Source: Clostridiales bacterium
GTDB taxonomy: Bacteria; Bacillota; Clostridia; Christensenellales; CAG-138
Reading direction: 5' to 3'
DNA: 64,000 nt
Assembly: GCA_019416935.1 (NCBI GenBank)
Contig: DXWI01000006.1
Location: 1-64,000 of the forward strand
A program made the position numbers and the translations under genes. Under the pieces are notes generated by a model. It saw nothing but the letters and a program-made list of their open reading frames with translations. It ran no database searches and had not been told where the DNA came from. This document shows, piece by piece, positions 51,650-61,151 of this stretch (positions are counted from its first letter, which is position 1; the number at the start of each line of letters is the position of its first letter).

Positions 51650-53644
51650 TCAATTCATCGCAATATCGTTAAAACCGTTTTCATACCGGCGCAACGCGAG
51701 CGCGATCAGTTCGCTGTCCTGCGCGTTCCGACGTTCCACGATATTCCTTGCAGCTTCAGCCGCGTGTTCCAGAAGCCGGGCATCGCCCGCGGGCATGCAG
51801 CTTCCCTCGCCGTGCTGCCGGACACCCCAAAAATCGCCCGGCCCGCGCTGCTCCAAATCGCGTTCCGCAATCACAAAGCCATCGGTCGTTTCAATCAATG
51901 CCGAAAGGCGCTCCAGCGTCGACTCGCTCCCGCTTTCCGATAACAGGAAGCAATATGCCTGCGTATCGCTGCGGCCTACGCGTCCGCGCAGCTGGTGCAA
52001 CTGCGCCAGTCCAAATCGATCCGCTCCCTCAATCACCATAATGGAAGCGTTTGGCACATGAACGCCGACTTCGATGACCGTCGTTGTAACCAAAATGTCG
52101 GCCGCGCCGGTGCGAAAAGCCTCTATTGTCTCCTGTTTTCTAGCACTGCTCATGCGGCCATGCAGCAGGGCAAGCCTGACCCCCGGCAGAAGTTCGCGCA
52201 ATTCTTCAAACAGCCGTTCCGCGCTAACGCCTTCAACCGCTTCCGAATCCTCGATAAACGGGCAGACAACATAGGATTGCACGCCCACTTTGGCTTGACG
52301 GGCCAAATAGGCATACATGTCCCCCCGTCGCTGCACCGGGATGAAGCTTGTTTTGACGGGTTTTCTGCCGGATGGCATTTGATCGATCACGGAGATATCG
52401 AGGTCGCCGCAGAGCAGCAGCGCAAGCGTTCGGGGAATAGGCGTTGCGCTCATGACAAGCACATCTGGGTTCTCGCCCTTTGATGCAATCGTCGCGCGCT
52501 GCGCAACGCCGAAACGGTGCTGCTCATCCGTTACAACCAATCCGAGTTTTGAAAAGCGGACGTCCTCCTGCAGGAGCGCGTGCGTGCCAACCACAGCAAG
52601 CGCCGAACCGGAAGCAATGCGCTTAAGCGCAGCATCTCTTTGCTGTTTTTTCATGCCGCCGTGCAAATAGCACACGGCATTTCCGAAAATGCGCTGCATC
52701 GACTCGAAATGCTGCTGCGCCAAGATCTCGGTAGGCGCCATCAATGCGCCCTGATATCCGTTTGCGCAGGCGATGCAGAGGGCAAAGAGCGCGACCGCCG
52801 TCTTGCCTGAGCCAACGTCCCCCTGCAAAAGACGGTTCATGGGCGTCGGCAGCGCCATATCGCGCGCAATTTCGTCCATAACCCGCATTTGTGCATCCGT
52901 CGGCTGAAATGGCAGCTTTTTCAGGTAGCGCTCTAAAACGCCGTCGCTCGCGAATGCGATTCCCCTTTGGCCGCAGCGCGCTCGCTTTCGCATTTCCACA
53001 ACGAGCAGATAGTACAAAACGTTATCAAACGCCAATCGCCGCTGGGCCAGTTCCAAAATGTTCCGCTTCACAGGCCGATGCACCTGCACGACAGCCTCTT
53101 GGAGCGGCAAGAGATCATATCGTTCGAGCAGAGCGGCGGGCATGGAATCCCGCAATTCAGGAACAGCGGACAGTGCCTGCCGAACCGCTTCCTGCATAAG
53201 ACGCTGCGTTATCCCCTGCGAAAGCGGATAGACCGGCACCAAGCCGGGCAACTCCGTCGAAAGGGAGGGGTTCAGCATCGAAACGCCTCTGCGGGCGTCA
53301 ATCCTGCCGCAAGCCACAACCGTGTCGCCCGCATGGATCTGCATGCGGCGGTATGGCTGATTGTACCATTTCAGGCGCAGTTTGCAGACCCCATCCGTGG
53401 CCATCACGGAAACGAGCGAAATACCGTGAAAATAGGATGTGGACGGCTCGCTGAGCGCCCGCACTCGCACCGCGCAATCCATCCCATGGCGAAGAGCGGA
53501 AACCGGCTGCGCAAAGGAGTAATCGCGATAATCGCGCGGCAAGCAGAACAGCAAATCCTCCACCGTTTGGATGCCCAAACGGTGGAGCTGCGCCGCACGC
53601 GACGGCCCGATTCCTTTTAAGGCTTCAATTTCCGATTTCAGCAT
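51650..53644 (-). CDS. recG: ATP-dependent DNA helicase RecG
   Basis: 664 aa. A wedge/OB domain (about 1-220) precedes helicase motifs: GDVGSGKTAVALFA (motif I), TDEQHRFGV (II), MSATPIPRTLAL (III) and, in the second half, ITTTVIEVGVHVPNA-like VTTTVIEVGV (V) and QLHQLRGRVGRS (VI). RecG reverses stalled forks and acts on Holliday junctions. Length is normal for Firmicutes. The fakA-recG order is conserved with Bacillus. Start ATG 53644 lies behind GGAG. Confidence 0.96.
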   Translation of the reverse strand: MLKSEIEALKGIGPSRAAQLHRLGIQTVEDLLFCLPRDYRDYSFAQPVSALRHGMDCAVRVRALSEPSTSYFHGISLVSVMATDGVCKLRLKWYNQPYRRMQIHAGDTVVACGRIDARRGVSMLNPSLSTELPGLVPVYPLSQGITQRLMQEAVRQALSAVPELRDSMPAALLERYDLLPLQEAVVQVHRPVKRNILELAQRRLAFDNVLYYLLVVEMRKRARCGQRGIAFASDGVLERYLKKLPFQPTDAQMRVMDEIARDMALPTPMNRLLQGDVGSGKTAVALFALCIACANGYQGALMAPTEILAQQHFESMQRIFGNAVCYLHGGMKKQQRDAALKRIASGSALAVVGTHALLQEDVRFSKLGLVVTDEQHRFGVAQRATIASKGENPDVLVMSATPIPRTLALLLCGDLDISVIDQMPSGRKPVKTSFIPVQRRGDMYAYLARQAKVGVQSYVVCPFIEDSEAVEGVSAERLFEELRELLPGVRLALLHGRMSSARKQETIEAFRTGAADILVTTTVIEVGVHVPNASIMVIEGADRFGLAQLHQLRGRVGRSDTQAYCFLLSESGSESTLERLSALIETTDGFVIAERDLEQRGPGDFWGVRQHGEGSCMPAGDARLLEHAAEAARNIVERRNAQDSELIALALRRYENGFNDIAMN

Positions 53645-53659
53645 GGCTCCATTCTTCGC

Positions 53660-53685
53660 AAAAAACGGGCGGGATATCCCGCCCG
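53660..53685 (-). terminator. Terminator between fakA and recG
   Basis: CGGGCGGG-ATAT-CCCGCCCG is a perfect stem followed on the minus strand by T6, only 15 bases before the recG start codon. recG must either be read through or use a promoter within fakA. Confidence 0.8.
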
Positions 53686-53699
53686 ATATAAGGCCTTAC

Positions 53700-55349
53700 T
53701 TATTCAACCGAAAGATAATAATAGTACAATGGCTGTCCGCCGCTTTGGACGATAAACTCCGCATCCGGATACGCTTCCTCCAACTGCTCTACCAGCTGGT
53801 TGGCGCTCGCCTCTTCGACGCTTTCGCCGTAGAACATCGTGACAGCCGCATCGGTTTCCCCGAGCTTTTGCATCATTTTGTCCAGGAGATCGCGTGTCAC
53901 AGCATCCACCGTAGCGCCGACGCTGCAAAGGTCATTGTCCATCATGCCCATCACATCGCCCTCGGCGATATCCTCGCCATGGAACTTGGTGCTGCGTACT
54001 GCAAAGGTCACTGCGCCGCTCACAACGGATTGGAACGCCTCGGTCATCATCCGCTCGTTGGCAGCCACGTCGGCTGATGAATCGAACGCCATGGCCGCTG
54101 CGATCCCCTGCGGGATGGTCTTTGTCGGCAGGACGATCACATTACAGGTCAGCAGTGCAGCCGCCTGCTGCGCCGCCATGATGATATTACTGTTATTCGG
54201 CAGGATAAACACATTTCGCGCATTCACCTTGCGAACGGCGCTGGTAATCGTATCAATGCTTGGGTTCATCGTCTGCCCGCCGGAAATGACATGATCCACC
54301 ATGAGCTCGCCGAACACGGCCGCAATGCCATCGCCGGCGCTGACCGCTATCAGACCGTATTCCTTTTCTTTGCGCTTTCTCTCCGCTTGCAGCGCACGGT
54401 TCTGTTCGCGCATGTTCTCAATCTTGAGATGATCCAGCTCGCCCAGTCTCAGCGCCATTTGCAGCACTTTTCCGGGTGCATTGGAGTGAACATGCACTTT
54501 GATCAGATCGGAATCAAAGGCAACCACGACCGAGTCGCCCAGCCGCATCAGGTGATCTCGAAACGCGTCCAGATCCGCCTCGCAAAACGCCGGATTGAGA
54601 TGGATGATGAAGAACTCCGTGCAATAGCCGAATTCAATGCTCTCCTCCGGAATGCCCTCCATTTCGGCTGCGGCAGAGGCGATCGCGGATTCCTGCTCAT
54701 CCACTATTTCAGAAATGTCCGGAAGGATGTCGCCGTCCAGCGAGAGCTTAAATCCCTTGTAAACGGTCAGCAACCCCTTGCCGCCGGAATCGATCACGCC
54801 CGCTTCCTTCAAAACGGGAAGCAGATCCGGCGTCTTTGCAAGCGCGCGCTCGCCCGCCTCAATCATCACATCGACCACACGATATACATTCGCGCCGCGG
54901 CCTGCCATTTCCGCTACTTCCTCGGCAATCATCCGGGAGACCGTGAGAATGGTGCCCTCTTTGGGCTTCATGACCGCCTTATACGCCGCCTCGCTGCCCA
55001 TGGTCAGCGCACTGGACAGAAGCGCCGCGTCCATGGTCGCCGCGCCCTTAAACGCACGCGAAAAGCCACGAAACAGCTGGGACAGGATGACGCCGGAATT
55101 GCCGCGGGCGCCGCGCAGCGCGCCCATGGAAAGTGCATCCGCAACGCGGGATACGTCCGCATCCTCGGGCAGCCCGCGCAGTTCACGCACAGCACTCTCC
55201 ATGGTCATCGTCATGTTGGTACCGGTATCGCCATCTGGCACCGGAAACACGTTCAAAGCATCGATGGCCTGCCGGTTGCGCTCCAACAAGGCGGCGCCAG
55301 CGATGATCATATCGCGGAACTGTGCTCCGCTGATGGTTAGTTGGTTCAT
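53700..55349 (-). CDS. fakA: Fatty acid kinase subunit FakA (DAK2/DhaL domain, YloV)
   Basis: About 549 aa. The N-terminal DhaL domain (about 5-200) has FPVPDGDTGTNMTMTMESA, binding ATP and magnesium, and ALRGARGNSGVILSQLFRG. A middle domain and a C-terminal DegV-like region follow (ILPNNSNIIMAAQQAA). FakA phosphorylates fatty acids held by a FakB (DegV) protein to feed phospholipid synthesis. ATG 55349 follows GGGAGGAG. It is paired with yloU, as in most Firmicutes. No fakB lies in the window. Confidence 0.93.
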   Translation of the reverse strand: MNQLTISGAQFRDMIIAGAALLERNRQAIDALNVFPVPDGDTGTNMTMTMESAVRELRGLPEDADVSRVADALSMGALRGARGNSGVILSQLFRGFSRAFKGAATMDAALLSSALTMGSEAAYKAVMKPKEGTILTVSRMIAEEVAEMAGRGANVYRVVDVMIEAGERALAKTPDLLPVLKEAGVIDSGGKGLLTVYKGFKLSLDGDILPDISEIVDEQESAIASAAAEMEGIPEESIEFGYCTEFFIIHLNPAFCEADLDAFRDHLMRLGDSVVVAFDSDLIKVHVHSNAPGKVLQMALRLGELDHLKIENMREQNRALQAERKRKEKEYGLIAVSAGDGIAAVFGELMVDHVISGGQTMNPSIDTITSAVRKVNARNVFILPNNSNIIMAAQQAAALLTCNVIVLPTKTIPQGIAAAMAFDSSADVAANERMMTEAFQSVVSGAVTFAVRSTKFHGEDIAEGDVMGMMDNDLCSVGATVDAVTRDLLDKMMQKLGETDAAVTMFYGESVEEASANQLVEQLEEAYPDAEFIVQSGGQPLYYYYLSVE

Positions 55350-55380
55350 TTCTCCTCCCATCCAGGTTGGTGATCAGCGA

Positions 55381-55734
55381 TCAGACCCGGATATTCTCCA
55401 CATGGATATTGATGCTCTGTACTCTGAGCCCCGTCATCGTTTCAACACGATATTTGACATTGCTTCTCGTATTTTCCGCTACAGCGGGAAGGGACACGCC
55501 GTATTCCAGCGTCACATACAAATCGATCGCAACCGTATCCGGTGCAACCATCGTGACCTTTACACCGCGTTTTACATTGTCTCCACCGAAGAGCTCGACA
55601 AGGGAATCGCCCGCCCGTTTGGAATTCATGCCGACAATGCCGTAGTTCTCAACAGCGGCATAGCCTGCGATTCTGGCGACCAAGTCATCACTGATGGTAA
55701 TTTTGCCAAGCGCGTTCACCATTTCAGCAGCCAT
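55381..55734 (-). CDS. yloU: Asp23/Gls24-family envelope stress protein (YloU)
   Basis: 117 aa with the Asp23 fold: ISDDLVARIAGYAAVENYGI, GVKVTMVAPDTVAIDLYVTL, EYGVSLPAVAENTRSNVKY, and a C-terminal VQSINIHVENIRV strand. YloU-type members are cytoplasmic and often precede fakA; their exact role is uncertain. The ATG follows AAGGAGGC; longer frames to 55920 overlap yebC and are discarded. It has its own promoter. Confidence 0.92.
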   Translation of the reverse strand: MAAEMVNALGKITISDDLVARIAGYAAVENYGIVGMNSKRAGDSLVELFGGDNVKRGVKVTMVAPDTVAIDLYVTLEYGVSLPAVAENTRSNVKYRVETMTGLRVQSINIHVENIRV

Positions 55735-55766
55735 GATTATGCCTCCTTCGGAAATATGATTGTTGT

Positions 55767-55795
55767 ATTGTAATAGAAACTCGCCAAAAGTGCAA
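55767..55795 (-). promoter_or_regulatory. Promoter of the yloU-fakA operon
   Basis: On the minus strand TTGCAC (55790-55795), 17 bases, TACAAT (55767-55772), about 30 bases before the yloU start codon. Confidence 0.75.
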
Positions 55796-55807
55796 CGTAT
55801 GCCGCCC

Positions 55808-56557
55808 TTACTCCTCTTCCTCATCCTCCGGAAGCACGGCGTTGTGGTACACTTCCTGCACATCGTCGTTATCATCGAGACGCTCCAGAAAACGCTCAAT
55901 CTTTTCAATGTCTTCGGCATCGCTGACGTTGACGGTATTCTGCGGGATCATGCGCACCTCCGCGGAGAGGAAACTAAAGCCCGCTGCCTCCAGCGCCTCC
56001 CGAACTGCCGAGAAATCGGAAGGAGCGGTATAGACCTCAAACGCGTCATCGAGTGCGTTGAAGTCCTCCGCGCCGGCATCCAACGCGGTCATCATGACCT
56101 CATCCTCATCCATCAGCGCTGTACGCTCGATGACGATCAAGCCCTTCTTATCAAACATCCAACCCACGCATCCGCTGGCGCCCAGATTGCCGCCGCTTTT
56201 GTCAAAGATGTGGCGCATTTCCGCAGCGATGCGGTTGCGATTGTCGGTGAGCACTTCGACGATGACGGCCACATTTGCCGGGCCATAGCCCTCGTAGGTG
56301 ATCTCCTCATAGTCAACCGCGTTTCCTTCGCCGGCAGCCTTTTTGATCGAACGCATGATGTTGTCGTTCGGCATATTGTTTGCCTTTGCTTTGGCAATGA
56401 CATCGCGCAGTTTGCTGTTGTTAACCGGATCTGCGCCACCGCCCTCTTTGACGGCAATCGCGATCTCACGGCCAATCTTGGTAAAGATCTTGCCGCGCTG
56501 TGCATCGGTTTTTTCCTTCTTATTCTTGATATTGGCCCACTTGGAATGTCCTGACAT
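55808..56557 (-). CDS. yebC: YebC/PmpR-family regulatory protein
   Basis: 249 aa, full-length: [55 protein letters not shown], and [18 protein letters not shown]. The family has been described as transcription regulators and more recently as factors that help ribosomes through proline stretches; I cannot tell which holds here. An acidic tail (DEEEE) ends the protein. It follows the glycosylase gene by 15 bases with AAAGGAGG before the ATG. Confidence 0.94.
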   Translation of the reverse strand: MSGHSKWANIKNKKEKTDAQRGKIFTKIGREIAIAVKEGGGADPVNNSKLRDVIAKAKANNMPNDNIMRSIKKAAGEGNAVDYEEITYEGYGPANVAVIVEVLTDNRNRIAAEMRHIFDKSGGNLGASGCVGWMFDKKGLIVIERTALMDEDEVMMTALDAGAEDFNALDDAFEVYTAPSDFSAVREALEAAGFSFLSAEVRMIPQNTVNVSDAEDIEKIERFLERLDDNDDVQEVYHNAVLPEDEEEE

Positions 56558-56572
56558 AGTATCCTCCTTTGT

Positions 56573-57139
56573 TCAGGTCAACTGTTGATATACTTCGCGA
56601 AGCGACTGGAAATCCTTCCACGCATCGCGCTTTTTCTGTTCGTCCCGCAAAAGCGCCGCCGGATGATAGGTCGGGAGAATATGAATGCCGTTCTTCACCG
56701 CCCATTTGCCGCGATCCCGCGTAATCCGCGCCATGGGGTCATAAACATGCCGCGCCGCGACCGCTCCTAAGCAAACGATGATCCTGGGCGTGACTAGCAT
56801 AAACTGCCGGCGCAGAAACGGCAGGCATGCCTGCGCTTCCGCATCCTCCGGATTGCGGTTTCCCGGCGGACGGCATTTGACGATATTGGTAATGTAGACC
56901 TCCTCGCGCCGAAGATCGACGGCAGCAAGCATGCGGTCAAGCAGTTGCCCTGCCGGGCCTACAAATGGGCGTCCCAGCCGATCTTCCTCCCGCCCCGGGC
57001 CTTCCCCGACCAACATAATTGCAGCATGCCGGTCACCCTCGTCAAACGCAGGCTGTGTGCGCGTCTTACAGAGCGCGCAGCGACCGCAGGCGGAAACCGC
57101 CCGTTCCATTTCATCCCAATCTCCGTCAAAAATCTCCAT
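56573..57139 (-). CDS. Uracil-DNA glycosylase, family 4 (4Fe-4S)
   Basis: About 188 aa. Cluster ligands: CGRCALC near the start and a CRPPGNRNPEDAEAQAC pair (spaced by 16-17). Uracil pocket motif GEGPGREEDRLGRPFVGPAG and late HPA in LPTYHPAALLRD. It removes uracil from DNA. Start ATG 57139 is preferred over 57172, which overlaps the preceding gene by 26 bases; neither has a strong ribosome-binding site. Compare the cysteine-poor paralogue at 22955-23566. Confidence 0.93.
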   Translation of the reverse strand: MEIFDGDWDEMERAVSACGRCALCKTRTQPAFDEGDRHAAIMLVGEGPGREEDRLGRPFVGPAGQLLDRMLAAVDLRREEVYITNIVKCRPPGNRNPEDAEAQACLPFLRRQFMLVTPRIIVCLGAVAARHVYDPMARITRDRGKWAVKNGIHILPTYHPAALLRDEQKKRDAWKDFQSLREVYQQLT

Positions 57140-57146
57140 ATATGCA

Positions 57147-57815
57147 TCAGAGACGAGCGGCGGCGTCCTCATCGAGCAAAAAGACGGTGTTCGGATGCAG
57201 CTGCAAATAGGTTGCGGGAATCTGCGGCGTCACCGGTCCGTTGCAGATTCGATCGGCAATAACCGCCTTGTCCGCACCGATCAGATAAGCAACGATTTTT
57301 TTTGCGCCCATCAGCGTACTTAGACCGACCGTTACGACCCGGCCGTTCTCCGTACGCTCCACATGCGTTACGGGCGCCAGTTCCGTAGCACCCGGATGGA
57401 AGGCGATGCTACCATCCGATCGAATGCCGAGAAAAATCAGGTCAAAACCGCCCGCCTGTAAGATCGCATCCTCATATTCGTTGCAAGCAACGCTCCAATC
57501 CGTTGCCGCACCATTTGGAGCAAATCGCCGCTCCGGCTTGAGGTTGATGCGGTCGTACAACAGGCTGGAAAGCTGCGCTGTCAACGACACATCCGTATCG
57601 GCGCGCACGTATTCGGAAAGGCCGAAAGCCGTTACATCGCTCCAGTCCAGCAGTCCATCGCCCGTCATGCGCGCAAGCGCACGATAAACCGGGGCCATGT
57701 CATCCGTCAAGTCAAAGCCGAGTACGCTCATCGGCTTTTCGATCGTCTGTGCGGCAATCAATGTGGCCGCCGCCGCTCCGGCAACCGATTTATCGCGATA
57801 TACTAAAACGCTCAT
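57147..57815 (-). CDS. NagB-family protein with altered active site
   Basis: 222 aa. Overall it follows glucosamine-6-phosphate deaminase (YLQLHP near the end, TVGLSTLMGAKKIV, SDGSIAFH). Against NagB, the catalytic aspartate of the DEYVG motif is serine (LSEYV, S67), the catalytic histidine of DGHIAFNE is serine (S136) and the glutamate is proline (P141); only D134 remains. It is therefore unlikely to deaminate glucosamine-6-phosphate and may bind a sugar phosphate or do other chemistry. It overlaps the lipase gene by four bases. Confidence 0.75.
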   Translation of the reverse strand: MSVLVYRDKSVAGAAAATLIAAQTIEKPMSVLGFDLTDDMAPVYRALARMTGDGLLDWSDVTAFGLSEYVRADTDVSLTAQLSSLLYDRINLKPERRFAPNGAATDWSVACNEYEDAILQAGGFDLIFLGIRSDGSIAFHPGATELAPVTHVERTENGRVVTVGLSTLMGAKKIVAYLIGADKAVIADRICNGPVTPQIPATYLQLHPNTVFLLDEDAAARL

Positions 57816-58750
57816 CCAATCTCCCCCATCGTCTCTACCGTTTCCAGGAACAGCGCAATATCGCCGAACACCTCGCGGTAGTTGGTTTCGTTCAAAATTT
57901 CATGGCGCGCGCCCGGATAGAGTTTCAGCTCCACCGTATGCTTCGACTGCTGCAGCCACTTGGCGACCTGCCGCACGCCCTTGCCGTTTTTTCCGCCAAC
58001 AGGATCACAGTCGCCCGAAACGACAAGAATGGGTTTGTCCGGTACGGTTTCGGCCCAATGTAGTCCGGAAACCTCCGTCAGTCCATCGAACAGGTCGCGC
58101 ATGCCGGCCGCAGTAAACAAGAACCCGCAGTTTTCATCGGCAATATAGCGATCCACCTGTTCGTGCTCCCGAGAGAGCCAATCAAACGCCGTTCTGCCCT
58201 CGCCCACCATCTTATTATAGCTTCCAAAGCTCAGGTCGTTGAGCAGCTTGCTCGGTTGATCGGCGCCGCGCTTGCGAATTTCGCGTCGCGCCAGCAACCG
58301 TGCAATGCCGAGCGCAGGGTTCTTGCCTGCTGTTCCGCAAAAAATGAACGCGTCAAAATCCTTCCCGTCCCTGCCGGCATAGGTGCGTGCGAGGAAGGAG
58401 CCCATGGAGTGGCCAAACAATACGAACGGAATGGCCGGATAATCGCGCTTGACCGTATCGAAAAGCGTCCGCATATCCTGCACCAACGCATTCCATCCAT
58501 TCTCCGTGCCGAAAAAGCCGCGAGGAGAATCGCCCGTGCTCTTACCGTGTCCGGCATGATCCTGGCCATAGACCAATACGCCCTGTTCCGCAAGATACCG
58601 GGCAAACGCATCGTAGCGGTCGATATGCTCGGCCATACCATGCGTGATCTGCAATGCCGCACAGGGCTCCTCCGGAATCCACATGCGGTAGCGGATCATG
58701 CCCAGTCCGGTTGCGGACGGGTATCGACGCTCCTTGACCGTTATCCTCAT
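57812..58750 (-). CDS. Alpha/beta hydrolase, lysophospholipase/monoacylglycerol lipase type
   Basis: 312 aa with oxyanion region QITHGMAEHIDRYDAFARYL, YGQDHAGHGKS, nucleophile elbow FGHSMGS and the late aspartate/histidine in VVSGDCDPVGG and PGARHEILNE. These features fit the PldB-like hydrolases that release fatty acids from monoglycerides or lysophospholipids. No signal peptide, so cytoplasmic. Start ATG 58750 follows TGGAGAAG; a promoter lies upstream at 58785-58813. Confidence 0.9.
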   Translation of the reverse strand: MRITVKERRYPSATGLGMIRYRMWIPEEPCAALQITHGMAEHIDRYDAFARYLAEQGVLVYGQDHAGHGKSTGDSPRGFFGTENGWNALVQDMRTLFDTVKRDYPAIPFVLFGHSMGSFLARTYAGRDGKDFDAFIFCGTAGKNPALGIARLLARREIRKRGADQPSKLLNDLSFGSYNKMVGEGRTAFDWLSREHEQVDRYIADENCGFLFTAAGMRDLFDGLTEVSGLHWAETVPDKPILVVSGDCDPVGGKNGKGVRQVAKWLQQSKHTVELKLYPGARHEILNETNYREVFGDIALFLETVETMGEIG

Positions 58751-58784
58751 GGTTTTTTCTTCTCCATTCTATGCATACATGATC

Positions 58785-58813
58785 AGTATACCATCAGTTG
58801 AGTAAATTCACAA
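58785..58813 (-). promoter_or_regulatory. Promoter of the hydrolase-NagB-like-UDG-yebC operon
   Basis: On the minus strand TTGTGA (58808-58813), 17 bases, TATACT (58785-58790), about 30 bases before the hydrolase start codon. Confidence 0.7.
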
Positions 58814-58857
58814 TAAGCGTTTGAGCCGATTCGATGTGTTTTTGCCGTAAATAGCCA

Positions 58858-58890
58858 AAAAAAATACAGACCGGTTGCACGACCGGTCTG
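58858..58890 (-). terminator. Terminator of the Crp-ABC transporter operon
   Basis: On the minus strand CAGACCGGT and ACCGGTCTG pair perfectly around a six-base loop, followed by TATTTTTTTT. It starts 18 bases after the ATPase stop. Confidence 0.9.
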
Positions 58891-58908
58891 TTCAGCAAGC
58901 ATTTGAAT

Positions 58909-59463
58909 TCATAGATGCAGCGTCTCCACAGCGTTCAGCAAGTCCGCGTCCTCCGCATTGTGGGTAGCCACAATTCTCAAACTCGAACAGTGCTGCAAAA
59001 GGCTCGCAGCCTGTGCGCGATGCTCCGCATCCAGCCCGTTGAACGGCTCATCCAGCAGCAAAACATCATCGGAGTACGACAACGCGCGCGCAAGCGCCAC
59101 GCGTCTTCGCATGCCGCCGGACAGCACAACCGGTCTTAGGTTCAGCGCATCCCCCAGATCCAACCACTCCAACAGGTTTTTTGCCGTCGTTCGGTCAGAG
59201 GTCAACGATACGTTTTCGAGCGTTGTTCGCCATGGCAGCAGGCGATCTTCCTGAAACACCATGCCGATCCTGCGTCCTGTCAGGCCGGAAACCATACCCA
59301 TATCGGGCGCAAGCAAGCCGGCAAGCACCCGCAGCAGCGTTGTCTTTCCGCTGCCGGATGCGCCGCGCAGCAGGATCGTGCCGCTGTCGGGCCAAATCGC
59401 TTCTAGGCCGCACAGCACCCGCTTCTCACCAAAGCCCACCGAAATGTCCCGCAATTCAATCAT
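58909..59463 (-). CDS. ABC transporter ATPase, short SsuB-like
   Basis: 184 aa, near the lower limit for an ABC ATPase. Walker A GASGSGKTTLLR, Q-loop MVFQEDRLLPWRTTLENVSL, signature LSGGMRRR and Walker B VLLLDEPFNGLD are present; the switch histidine is in VATHNAED. It ends soon after, lacking the usual C-terminal stretch of about 50 residues. It overlaps the permease gene by eight bases. Confidence 0.9.
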   Translation of the reverse strand: MIELRDISVGFGEKRVLCGLEAIWPDSGTILLRGASGSGKTTLLRVLAGLLAPDMGMVSGLTGRRIGMVFQEDRLLPWRTTLENVSLTSDRTTAKNLLEWLDLGDALNLRPVVLSGGMRRRVALARALSYSDDVLLLDEPFNGLDAEHRAQAASLLQHCSSLRIVATHNAEDADLLNAVETLHL

Positions 59464-60205
59464 GGGAAAGCCTCCGAAGCACCTTCATCATCGCCCGCTC
59501 CATCAGCATGGAAAATGCAATGACACACAACGTCCACGCGAACAGATCCACTGTTTCCAGCGTAATTTTGGCCTGATATAAATAGGTGCCGACCGCACGT
59601 CTTGGTAAAGAGAGGATTTCCGCTGCCACACCGGATTTCCAGGCAAATCCCAGTGCGGTGGTGCAGGCGGCAAGAAACTGCGGCATAGCCGACGGTATGT
59701 AGATTTCCCGCACGCGCTGCCATCCGGAAAAATGGAACGCCTTTCCCATCTCTATCAACAGCGGGTCCGTTTCCGCCAGTGCCTGCGCTACGTTCGCCCA
59801 AACGATCGGCAACACCATCAAAAAGGAAATCCAGACCGGCACGACCGAGGCGGAAAACCACAGCAGCGCCAGCAGAATGAACGAAGTCACCGGCGTTGCC
59901 TTTACGATGCTGCGGAGCGGCGCAAGAAGCGCGTCGGCCAGCTTTGAAGCGGCCGTCAGCGCGCCGAGCAGGATGCCCATCAGAACGCCGAGCAAAAATC
60001 CCGCCAATATCCGGCCGAGCGTCAGCCCAATCGCGCTCCAGCAATCGGGCTGCACGAGCAGAGCGAACAGTCTGGAAAGCGTTGCTGCTGGTCCCGGCAG
60101 CAGCAGCGGGCTTCCAACCGCCAAAGCCGCCAGCTGCCAGAGCAGCAGATAGGCGGCTGCGATGAATATATTGCGGATATGCTGATTTCTAATCCAGTTT
60201 CGCAT
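59456..60205 (-). CDS. ABC transporter permease, SsuC-like
   Basis: About 249 aa with six transmembrane segments and the coupling sequence MGKAFHFSGWQRVREIYIPS, followed by AMPQFLAACTTALGFAWKSG. This is the sulfonate/nitrate/taurine-importer permease type. ATG 60205 overlaps the end of the binding protein gene by 17 bases; the longer frame from 60256 overlaps more and is not used. Confidence 0.9.
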   Translation of the reverse strand: MRNWIRNQHIRNIFIAAAYLLLWQLAALAVGSPLLLPGPAATLSRLFALLVQPDCWSAIGLTLGRILAGFLLGVLMGILLGALTAASKLADALLAPLRSIVKATPVTSFILLALLWFSASVVPVWISFLMVLPIVWANVAQALAETDPLLIEMGKAFHFSGWQRVREIYIPSAMPQFLAACTTALGFAWKSGVAAEILSLPRRAVGTYLYQAKITLETVDLFAWTLCVIAFSMLMERAMMKVLRRLSHD

Positions 60206-61133
60206 AGAACGAAGCGTCCGGCAAGTGACCGCCAATGGATTTGGGATTGGCTGCAAACAACACGTTCAGCATCGCCTCCGCCGCCAACTGCATCTGTTCG
60301 CCGGTGATGCAGACGATATGACAACTGGGAATGGCGCGCGCCGCAATCGCTTCGGAACCCACAATGCCGAGCTCTGCGATCAAAGCCGGCGCCTCTGCCT
60401 CGCGGTTGACGCGCTCGGCCGATTTTGCCGCAGCGTCGAGGAATGCCTGTACTGCTTCCGGTTCCGATTCGAGCACAGAACGGCGCACAATATAGCACCC
60501 CTGCAGCAACTGTGCATCGGAAACAGCATCCCATTCCGACGTCAAATCAAGCGCAATCCGCGCCGACTCGTTTTTGAGAAGTACCGCCGAAACGTTTGGC
60601 TCAGGCAGCATGGCAAGCGAAACCTCCCCAGCGGCCGCCATCGCAGCGAGCGTCGCATGCTCGGCAATATATTCTACCGTTACCTTGTCTTTGAGGCCGT
60701 TTTGTTCCAAAAGATATTCCAGCACATACTGCGGTGTGCTTCCCTGCCCGGTCGCATACAGCGTCTTGCCGGCCAGATCCGCCATCGATTGCACGGTCTC
60801 CCCATTCTCTAAAATGTAAAGTACGCCGAGCGTATTTACGGCAATCATCACGGCCTCGCCCTCGGTCTTGTTCGAGAGAACCGCTGCAAGATTCACCGGC
60901 ACCGCGGCGATATCCACTTCTCCATTGATGAACTTGCCGGTCACCACATCCGGCGCGTCCAAAAGCTCTACGGGGAACTCGCTGCTGTTCTCCTGCATCA
61001 GATACGCAAGCCCCATACCGGTCGGCCCTTTCAGGGCGGCCACCCGCAGGGCGGTTTGCGGCTTTTCGGCCGCGCAGCCCATGCTCAGCAGCAACAGGCT
61101 GGCAAGCAAAACGCACAACAGTTTCTTTTTCAT
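60189..61133 (-). CDS. ABC transporter substrate-binding lipoprotein
   Basis: 314 aa. Signal peptide with lipobox LSMGC. The mature part follows the SsuA/ThiY/MqnA-like pattern: RVAALKGPTGMGLAYLM, FINGEVDIAAVPVNLAAVL, LEYLLEQNGL, and PEPNVSAVLL. The PVNLAAVL and KGPTG segments are close to those of proteins sometimes annotated as taurine, nitrate or molybdate/phosphonate binders, so the ligand is uncertain. It is the second gene of the operon, after a Crp/Fnr regulator, with GGGAG before the ATG. Confidence 0.88.
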   Translation of the reverse strand: MKKKLLCVLLASLLLLSMGCAAEKPQTALRVAALKGPTGMGLAYLMQENSSEFPVELLDAPDVVTGKFINGEVDIAAVPVNLAAVLSNKTEGEAVMIAVNTLGVLYILENGETVQSMADLAGKTLYATGQGSTPQYVLEYLLEQNGLKDKVTVEYIAEHATLAAMAAAGEVSLAMLPEPNVSAVLLKNESARIALDLTSEWDAVSDAQLLQGCYIVRRSVLESEPEAVQAFLDAAAKSAERVNREAEAPALIAELGIVGSEAIAARAIPSCHIVCITGEQMQLAAEAMLNVLFAANPKSIGGHLPDASFYAKLD

Positions 61134-61151
61134 CTTGTTATCTCCCTTGAT

